From Burkholderia dolosa (GTDB lineage: Bacteria > Pseudomonadota > Gammaproteobacteria > Burkholderiales > Burkholderiaceae), in assembly GCF_902499135.1 (NCBI RefSeq), contig NZ_CABVPR010000010.1, forward strand, positions 1 to 64,000: a stretch of 64,000 nucleotides of DNA, in the 5' to 3' direction. Of the stretch, positions 58,216-64,000 are shown one piece after another (the stretch's first letter is position 1; each line of letters starts with the position of its first letter). Position numbers and translations under genes: made by a program. Below the pieces are notes generated by a model. That model saw only the letters and a list, made by a program, of their open reading frames with translations, was not told the DNA's origin and searched no databases.

Positions 58216-59142
58216 TTATTTCTTCACCGCTTCGGCAGCGGTCTTGCCGCCGCGTTCCTGCCACGCGCTGCGGGCCGCGCGCGAGCGTGCGAACACCGCT
58301 TCCAGCGCTGCGCCGTCGCCCGCGTCGATCGCCGCGCGCAGTCGCTCGAGCACGCGCATGTAGCCGTCGAGCTCGTCGAGCAGCGCCGCGCGGTTCGCCA
58401 CGCACACGTCGCGCCACATCTCGGGGCTCGACGCGGCAATGCGCGTGAAGTCGCGAAACCCGCCCGCCGCATACGAGAATTTCAGCTCCGCGTCCGCCTC
58501 GCCGAGAATCTGCTCGACGAGTGCGAAGGACAGCACGTGCGGCAGGTGACTGATCGACGCGAACACGCGATCGTGCTGCTCGGTGCTCATCGTGCGCACG
58601 TCGGCGCCGGTCGCCCGCCACATTGCGTCGATCCGCGCGACCGATTCGCGTGCGTTCTCGGACAGCGGACACAGCACGACGTTGCGGCCGACGTACAGGT
58701 CCGGCAGCGCCGCCTCGACGCCGCTCGACTCGCGCCCGGCGATCGGGTGGCCCGGCACGAACTGCGCGATCCGCGCGCCGAGCGCATCACGCGCGGCCGC
58801 GACGACGTCCGATTTGGTGCTGCCCGCGTCGGTGACGATCGTCGCGCCGTCGAGCCACGGCGCAATGCGCGCGAGCAGCGGCCCCGTCTGCGCGACGGGC
58901 GCCGCGAGCAGCACGAGATCGGCGCCCGCCAGCGCATCGCGCAGCTGCGCATCGTCGTCGAGCGCAGCCGCGCGGTCGATCACGCCGAGCGACAGCGCGC
59001 GCTCGACCGACGCCCGTGAACGCCCGACGCCGACGATCTCGCCCGCACCGCCCGACGCGCGCTCGCGCAGTGCGCGCGCCAGCGATCCGCCGATCAGGCC
59101 GACGCCGAAGATGACCAGTTTGTTGAATGCAAAGCCTGACAC
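58216..59142 (-). CDS. tyrA: prephenate dehydrogenase
   Basis: The roughly 308-residue NAD(P)-dependent enzyme has the nucleotide-binding [20 protein letters not shown] near the N-terminus, [40 protein letters not shown] and [20 protein letters not shown]. It makes 4-hydroxyphenylpyruvate for tyrosine. The start is uncertain: GTG at 59142 gives the family-like [12 protein letters not shown]; upstream in-frame residues to 59205 are unconserved. Coding regions around it are tightly packed. Confidence 0.9.
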   Translation of the reverse strand: MSGFAFNKLVIFGVGLIGGSLARALRERASGGAGEIVGVGRSRASVERALSLGVIDRAAALDDDAQLRDALAGADLVLLAAPVAQTGPLLARIAPWLDGATIVTDAGSTKSDVVAAARDALGARIAQFVPGHPIAGRESSGVEAALPDLYVGRNVVLCPLSENARESVARIDAMWRATGADVRTMSTEQHDRVFASISHLPHVLSFALVEQILGEADAELKFSYAAGGFRDFTRIAASSPEMWRDVCVANRAALLDELDGYMRVLERLRAAIDAGDGAALEAVFARSRAARSAWQERGGKTAAEAVKK

Positions 59143-59326
59143 GACATGAGCCAAGTGACGCGCACAGAGCACTCCCCGCGCGCGGAATTCCAGATCCCGG
59201 GTCACGGGCCCGCATCCGGCGCAGTGTGCGCCGGGTGCGGCCCGAACCCGCCTTCGGCAGCGCCGATCGGCCTGCCCTGCCCGCGTTGCCGCGACGTCTG
59301 CGTGTCGCAGCGCCGGGCCGCTGCGT

Positions 59327-60409
59327 TCAGCGTGCGCGCGGATACGAACCGAGTATCTTCAGAAACGCGGCCTTCTGGCCGAGCTCGGCGAGCGCGGCCG
59401 CGACCGCCGCATCGTCCCGATGCCCTTCGATGTCGATGTAGAAGTAGTACTCCCACGTGCCGACGCGCGCCGGGCGCGACTCGAAGCGCGTCATCGACAC
59501 GCCGTGCCGCGCGAGCGGCTCGAGCAGCTTGAACACCGCGCCGGGCTCGTTCTTCACCGACACGATCAGCGACGTCTGATCGTGCCCGCTCGGTCCGGCC
59601 GGCTGCTTGCCGACGATCACGAACCGCGTGCGGTTGTGCGGATCGTCCTGAATCAGCGAGAACGCGATCTGCAACCCGTAGTGCGCCGCCGCGCGATCGC
59701 CGGCGATCGCCGCGACGCCCGGGTCGGCCGCTGCGAGGCGCGCGGCCTCCGCGTTGCTCGCCACGGCCTGCCGCTCGAGTTGCGGCGCATTCGCGGCCAG
59801 CCACTGCTGGCATTGCGCGAGCGCCTGCGCATGCGCGCATACGCGCGTGACCCCGTCGAGCGTGCCGCTCTGCGTGAGCAGGTTGTGATGGATCGGCAGC
59901 GCGAGCTCGCCGCTGATCAGCAGTTGCGTCTGCAGCAGCAGGTCGAGCGTGCGTGACACCGCGCCTTCGGTCGAATTTTCGACCGGCGCGATGCCGAATG
60001 CGGCCGCGCCCGCTTCGACCGAGCGGAACACCTCGTCGATCGACGGACACGGCAGTCCTTCGATCGACTGGCCGAAATACTCGAACATCGCCTGTTCGCT
60101 GTACGTGCCGACCGGCCCGAGGAACGCGACGTGGATCGTCTGCTCGAGCGCACGGCTCGCGGCCATGATCTCGCGCCAGATCGCGCTGATATGCTCGCTC
60201 GCGAGCGGACCCTCGCTCATGTCCTGCAATCGCGCGATCACCTGCAGCTCGCGCTCCGGCCGGAACACCGGCGCGTTGAAGTGCTTCTTGACCTCGCCCA
60301 CCTCCAGCGCCACCGCGGCACGCTGGTTCAGCAGCGCGATCAGTTGCGCGTCGATCGCATCGATGCGATCGCGCAGCGGTTTCAGGCGGGAATTCAGTTC
60401 GTCGTCCAT
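59327..60409 (-). CDS. pheA: bifunctional chorismate mutase / prephenate dehydratase
   Basis: The 360-residue protein has an AroQ chorismate mutase domain (about 1-90, LKPLRDRIDAIDAQLIALLN), a prephenate dehydratase domain (95-275, with TRFVIVG) and an ACT domain (280-360, with RFESRPAR) for phenylalanine feedback. It makes phenylpyruvate. It lies 33 bases after serC and 184 bases before tyrA. Confidence 0.97.
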   Translation of the reverse strand: MDDELNSRLKPLRDRIDAIDAQLIALLNQRAAVALEVGEVKKHFNAPVFRPERELQVIARLQDMSEGPLASEHISAIWREIMAASRALEQTIHVAFLGPVGTYSEQAMFEYFGQSIEGLPCPSIDEVFRSVEAGAAAFGIAPVENSTEGAVSRTLDLLLQTQLLISGELALPIHHNLLTQSGTLDGVTRVCAHAQALAQCQQWLAANAPQLERQAVASNAEAARLAAADPGVAAIAGDRAAAHYGLQIAFSLIQDDPHNRTRFVIVGKQPAGPSGHDQTSLIVSVKNEPGAVFKLLEPLARHGVSMTRFESRPARVGTWEYYFYIDIEGHRDDAAVAAALAELGQKAAFLKILGSYPRAR

Positions 60410-60442
60410 GCGTAGTTGCCGTGCTGTTGAGCAGCGTCGCCG

Positions 60443-61525
60443 TCAGGCGCTGCGCTGCTCGAAGTCCTTCATGTACTCGACGAGCGCCTTCACGCCCGCG
60501 AGCGGCACCGCGTTGTAGATCGACGCCCGCATGCCGCCGACGGACTTGTGGCCCTTCAGCTGCAGCAGCCCGCGCGCCTTTGCGCCGGCAAGGAAGTCTT
60601 CGTTGCGCGTTTCGTCGGCCAGGAAAAACGGCACGTTCATCCGCGAACGCGCCGCCGGCTCGACCTTGTTCAGATAGAAGCTGCTCGCATCGATCGTGTC
60701 GTAGAGCAGCTTCGCCTTCTCGATGTTGCGGGCCTCGATCGCCTCGAGCCCGCCCTGCCGCTTCAGCCACTGGAACACGAGGCCCGCGATGTAGATCGCG
60801 TAGGTGGGCGGCGTGTTGTACAGCGAGTTGTTCGCGGCGACAGTCTTCCATTCGAATGCGGACGGGCAGATCGACAATGCGCGATCGAGAAGATCCTCGC
60901 GGACGATCACGACCGTCACGCCGGCCATCCCGATGTTCTTCTGCGCGCCGCCGAACAGCACGCCGTATTTCGCGACGTCCATCGGGCGCGACAGGATGTG
61001 CGACGACACGTCGGCGACGAGCGGCACGTCGCCGAGATCGGGAATCTCGAACGTCTCGACGCCGTCGATCGTCTCGTTCGTGCACAGATGCACGTAGGCG
61101 GGATCGTCCGACAGCTGCCACTCGGCGTACGCAGGCGCACGCGTGAAGCCGTCGGCCGTCTTGCCGGTCGCGGCCAGATGCGGCGCGCCGTACTTCTTCG
61201 CTTCGTTGAACGACTTCTGCGACCACGAGCCGGTCACGACGAAGTCGGCGGTCTTGCGTGCGCCGAGCAGGTTCATCGGCACGATTGCATTCTCCGCAAT
61301 GCCGCCGCCCTGCAGGAACAGGATCCGATGGCTCGCCGGCACGTCGAGCAGCTCACGCAGGTCGGCCAGCGCGGCCTCGTGGATCGACATGAACTCCTTG
61401 CCGCGATGGCTCATCTCCATCACGCTCATGCCGCTGCCGTGCCAGTCGAGCATTTCGTCGGCAGCCTGCCGCAGCACTTCTTCGGGCAGCGCCGCGGGGC
61501 CGGCGGAGAAATTAAAGACGCGCAT
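60443..61525 (-). CDS. serC: phosphoserine aminotransferase
   Basis: The 360-residue PLP enzyme begins [20 protein letters not shown]. The pyridoxal lysine lies in [20 protein letters not shown] near 197, and [20 protein letters not shown] follows. SerC makes phosphoserine and also acts in pyridoxine synthesis. The start at 61525 excludes 33 unconserved residues. It precedes pheA in an operon seen across beta-proteobacteria. Confidence 0.97.
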   Translation of the reverse strand: MRVFNFSAGPAALPEEVLRQAADEMLDWHGSGMSVMEMSHRGKEFMSIHEAALADLRELLDVPASHRILFLQGGGIAENAIVPMNLLGARKTADFVVTGSWSQKSFNEAKKYGAPHLAATGKTADGFTRAPAYAEWQLSDDPAYVHLCTNETIDGVETFEIPDLGDVPLVADVSSHILSRPMDVAKYGVLFGGAQKNIGMAGVTVVIVREDLLDRALSICPSAFEWKTVAANNSLYNTPPTYAIYIAGLVFQWLKRQGGLEAIEARNIEKAKLLYDTIDASSFYLNKVEPAARSRMNVPFFLADETRNEDFLAGAKARGLLQLKGHKSVGGMRASIYNAVPLAGVKALVEYMKDFEQRSA

Positions 61526-61590
61526 CGTGAAAACCTCGGAGGGACGCGACCGGCGGCTTGCCGCCACATGTCGATTGCAATCAGTCGCGC

Positions 61591-61633
61591 CAAAAAGGAA
61601 ATGGCCGCTTGCGCTCGCGCGCAAACGGCCATT
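61591..61633 (-). terminator. terminator after the DUF2059 gene
   Basis: AATGGCCGCTTGCGC (61600-61614) and GCGCAAACGGCCATT (61619-61633) form a 15-bp stem with one mismatch and a 4-base loop. The minus strand continues TTCCTTTTTGG. It separates the DUF2059 gene from serC. Confidence 0.75.
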
Positions 61634-61697
61634 ATCGCACTGTCACCAGGCTCCCGCCAAACCCGGCCGGACGGCCGGGCGCGTGCCCGGAGACGGC

Positions 61698-62297
61698 TTA
61701 CTTGCCCGGCTTGACTGCCGCGACTTCCTTGTCCGCCTGCGCACGCGTCGCCTGGATCGCCTGCGGCATGTACTTCTGCATCAGGCCGTTGACGACGTCA
61801 CGACCGACCTGGTCCTGAACCTGGATGAACTTGCGGCCCGTCGGGCTCTTGTAGAACGTCGTCAGATCCTTGATCTCCGACGTCGTGTAGTACTTCGCGT
61901 ACGCGTCGTACTGAGCCGACATCGCGTCGTTCTGGAACTGCTGCGTGCCGAACACCTTGCCCGCGCCGTCGACCAGCTTCGGCACCGCGTTCTTCTGCAG
62001 CGTCGGCACGGCAGCCTGCTTCTGCTTGTCGTTCAGCGTCTTGTTCTCCGACAGCGCGTCCGACAGGATCGCCGGAACGAGCTGCTTTGCCTGCATCTCG
62101 GCGCTGTTGCCGATAGCCGACACGAGCTTCGGCGCGTCGATCGCGTCGAGCAGATCCTTGATCGCTGCCTTCTTGTCGGCGTCGATCGGCGCAGCTGCCG
62201 CGGGCGCAGCCGGTGCGGAATTCGACAGCGCCTGCGCCATCGCGAACGTCGGCACCAGTGCAGCCAGCAGAACCAGTTGCTTGAATTGCTTTTGCAT
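61698..62297 (-). CDS. exported DUF2059 domain protein
   Basis: The 199-residue protein has a signal peptide (cleavage near AMA-QA at about 21) and a short Ala/Pro linker. A helical DUF2059 domain follows (about 45-190) with KDLLDAIDAPKLVSAIGNSA, YAKYYTTSEIKDLTTFYKSP and TGRKFIQVQDQVGRDVVNGL. DUF2059 proteins are exported, of unknown function and often near envelope genes. The start at 62297 has GGGAG at better spacing than the ATG one codon upstream. Confidence 0.88.
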   Translation of the reverse strand: MQKQFKQLVLLAALVPTFAMAQALSNSAPAAPAAAAPIDADKKAAIKDLLDAIDAPKLVSAIGNSAEMQAKQLVPAILSDALSENKTLNDKQKQAAVPTLQKNAVPKLVDGAGKVFGTQQFQNDAMSAQYDAYAKYYTTSEIKDLTTFYKSPTGRKFIQVQDQVGRDVVNGLMQKYMPQAIQATRAQADKEVAAVKPGK

Positions 62298-62403
62298 CAT
62301 CACTCCCTTGTGGAAATATGAATGGGTTCTCGCCGATCGCATCGCGCGGCGCTCACTACGTTGCGCGGCACGCGTGCGGCGGCTCGAGAGTCTCATCCGT
62401 TCT

Positions 62404-64000
62404 TCAGGCTTCGCCGTCCGACGCCTCGTCGGCTTCGCCATCGCCCTCTTCGGCCTCGGCAATCTGCTGCAGACCCGAAAGCTTCGTACCCTCATCGAGA
62501 CTGATGAGTGTAACACCTTGCGTCGCCCGTCCCATCTCGCGGATCTCGGAAACGCGCGTGCGAATCAACACGCCGGCCGTCGTGATCAGCATGATCTGAT
62601 CTTCCGGATCGACGAGCGTCGCAGCGACGACCTTGCCGTTACGCTCGGAGGTCTGGATCGCGATCATACCCTTCGTGCCGCGGCCGTGACGCGTGTACTC
62701 GGTGATCGGCGTACGCTTGCCGAAGCCGTTCTCGGTTGCGGTGAGCACGGACTGCTCCTCGCTGCCCGCGACCAGCAGCGCGATGACCTGCTGCCCGTCC
62801 TCGAGCTGCATGCCGCGCACGCCGCGCGCTTCGCGGCCCATCGGACGCACGTCGTTCTCGTCGAAGCGCACGGCCTTGCCCGAATCGGAGAACAGCATCA
62901 CGTCGTGCGCGCCGTCGGTGATCGACGCGCCGATCAGATAGTCGCCCTCGTCGAGGCCGACCGCGATGATGCCCTTCTTCATCGGACGGCTGAACGCTTC
63001 GAGCGGCGTCTTCTTGACCGTGCCGAGCGACGTCGCCATGAACACGAACTTGTCGGCCGAGAATTCCTTCACCGGCAGCACGACGTTGATCTTCTCGCCT
63101 TCCTGCAGCGGGAACATGTTGACGATCGGACGGCCGCGCGAGTTGCGCGAACCTTGCGGCACCTCGTAGACCTTGATCCAGTACACGCGACCGCGGTTCG
63201 AGAAGCACAGCATGTAGTCGTGCGTATTCGCGATGAAGAGCGTCTCGATCCAGTCGTCTTCCTTCATCTGCGTCGCCTGCTTGCCGCGGCCGCCGCGCTT
63301 CTGCGCGCGGTACTCCGACAGCGGCTGCGACTTCACGTAGCCGGCATGCGACATCGTGACGACCATGTCCTGCGGCGTGATCAGGTCTTCGGTATTCAGT
63401 TCGGTCGCGTTCAGCTCGATCCGCGAGCGGCGCGCATCGCCGAATTCGGCCTTCACCGTCGTCAGCTCGTCGCCGATCATCGTCGTGATGCGCTCCGGGC
63501 GCGCGAGGATGTCGAGCAGATCGGCGATCTGCGCCATCACTTCGCGATACTCGCCGATGATCTTGTCCTGCTCGAGGCCGGTCAGGCGCTGCAGACGCAT
63601 CTGCAGGATTTCCTGCGCCTGCGTGTCGGACAACCTGTACAGCCCGTCGGCCTGCATCCCGTACGCCGGATTCAGCCCTTCCGGACGGTACGCGGCACGG
63701 CCGCCCGCCGCCGCGTTCTCGGATTCGGCGCGCGTCAGCATCTCGCGTACGAGCGACGAATCCCACGACTTCGTCATCAGCTCCTGCTTCGCGATCGGCG
63801 GCGTCGGCGCGGCCTTGATGATCGCGATGAACTCGTCGATGTTCGCGAGCGCGACCGCGAGACCTTCGAGCACGTGGCCGCGCTCGCGCGCCTTGCGCAG
63901 TTCGTAGATCGTGCGGCGCGTCAGCACTTCGCGCCGGTGCGACAGGAAGCACTGCAGGATTTCCTTCAGGTTCAGCAGCTTCGGCTGGCCGTCGACGAGC
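62404..64000 (-). CDS. gyrA: DNA gyrase subunit A, C-terminal part (runs off the window)
   Basis: The coding frame is open to the last base of the window and encodes about 531 residues of the C-terminal part. It covers the tail of the breakage-reunion region (LLNLKEILQCFLSHRREVLT) and then the beta-pinwheel CTD. The GyrA box is QKRGGRG, close to the QRRGGKG consensus. LADLLDILARPERITTMIGD and later repeats such as VMLFSDSGKAVRFDENDVRP are present. The stop is at 62404; the N-terminus lies beyond 64000. Confidence 0.97.
   Translation of the reverse strand, partial: LVDGQPKLLNLKEILQCFLSHRREVLTRRTIYELRKARERGHVLEGLAVALANIDEFIAIIKAAPTPPIAKQELMTKSWDSSLVREMLTRAESENAAAGGRAAYRPEGLNPAYGMQADGLYRLSDTQAQEILQMRLQRLTGLEQDKIIGEYREVMAQIADLLDILARPERITTMIGDELTTVKAEFGDARRSRIELNATELNTEDLITPQDMVVTMSHAGYVKSQPLSEYRAQKRGGRGKQATQMKEDDWIETLFIANTHDYMLCFSNRGRVYWIKVYEVPQGSRNSRGRPIVNMFPLQEGEKINVVLPVKEFSADKFVFMATSLGTVKKTPLEAFSRPMKKGIIAVGLDEGDYLIGASITDGAHDVMLFSDSGKAVRFDENDVRPMGREARGVRGMQLEDGQQVIALLVAGSEEQSVLTATENGFGKRTPITEYTRHGRGTKGMIAIQTSERNGKVVAATLVDPEDQIMLITTAGVLIRTRVSEIREMGRATQGVTLISLDEGTKLSGLQQIAEAEEGDGEADEASDGEA

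Noticed and set aside
59211-59237. GC-rich hairpin in the tyrA-pheA gap
   Set aside because: It has no T-run and uses a G-U pair; it may be only GC-rich self-complementarity.
59146-59532. Plus-strand frame with CxxC and CPRC motifs between tyrA and pheA, suggestive of a zinc ribbon
   Set aside because: Half of it is antisense to pheA, it lacks a ribosome-binding site, and four cysteines can arise by chance in this GC-rich gap.

Overview
The window is a stretch of a Burkholderia chromosome, probably the primary chromosome of a B. cepacia-complex-like strain. It is GC-rich throughout, and the gene orders rpsP-rimM-trmD-rplS, etfB-etfA, metN-metI-metQ and gyrA-serC-pheA-tyrA-aroA-cmk-rpsA-ihfB-lapA-lapB are typical of beta-proteobacteria. 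It is almost entirely core housekeeping DNA: I see no rRNA, CRISPR array, insertion sequence, phage or integrated island. The species is inferred, not proven.

Layout. 0-6.1 kb, mostly minus strand: rmuC, a 2-hydroxyacid dehydrogenase, an NhaD-type Na+/H+ antiporter, an orphan LutC-type LUD protein and pncB. 6.3-9.9 kb, plus strand: fdxA, two identical tRNA-Asn genes, creA, an AraC regulator and the AzlCD branched-chain amino acid exporter. 10-19.3 kb: two uncharacterised proteins, a small S4 RNA-binding protein, a MATE exporter, fumC, an acyl-CoA thioesterase, a previously unlisted 46-residue lipoprotein-like ORF, an ArsR regulator and a large exported FecR/tryptophan-rich protein. 19.4-23.4 kb: thyA and folA, separated by a VpsR-like sigma-54 activator and a small exported protein, with a 498-bp regulatory gap full of palindromes. 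23.4-29.5 kb: pmbA, darP, mog, orn, a Ste24-type M48 protease, rsgA and a DUF2007 protein. 29.6-33.7 kb, minus strand: an AmpE/CobD-like membrane protein, a CoA-type Nudix hydrolase and the ribosomal operon rpsP-rimM-trmD-rplS. 33.9-38.8 kb: a PQQ-type sugar dehydrogenase, a small membrane protein, a PA0069-family radical SAM protein behind a near-consensus LexA box, and lrp/dadA divergently transcribed. 38.8-48.7 kb: a decayed gene fragment, etfBA, metNIQ, an alpha/beta hydrolase, an HDAC-like amidohydrolase, mltB, cysM and a ComEA-like protein. 48.7-64 kb, minus strand: the envelope block lapA-lapB-ugd-hldA-hldD downstream of the aromatic/translation block gyrA(partial)-DUF2059-serC-pheA-tyrA-aroA-cmk-rpsA-ihfB.

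How the genes work together. serC, pheA, tyrA and aroA supply serine and aromatic amino acids. They are co-linear with cmk, rpsA and ihfB, which link nucleotide supply, translation initiation and nucleoid architecture. ugd (UDP-glucuronate, precursor of Ara4N), hldA and hldD (heptose) and lapAB (LpxC/LPS control) form a lipopolysaccharide module. thyA and folA jointly run dTMP synthesis. rpsP-rimM-trmD-rplS and rsgA-darP serve ribosome assembly.

The items most worth follow-up are the sigma-54 activator with its palindrome-rich divergent region and small exported target, the LexA-box radical SAM gene, the 46-residue porin-motif micro-ORF, and the AmpE-like protein beside the ribosomal operon. 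Start codons were chosen from ribosome-binding-site spacing and family N-termini. All functions are read from sequence motifs without database searches.
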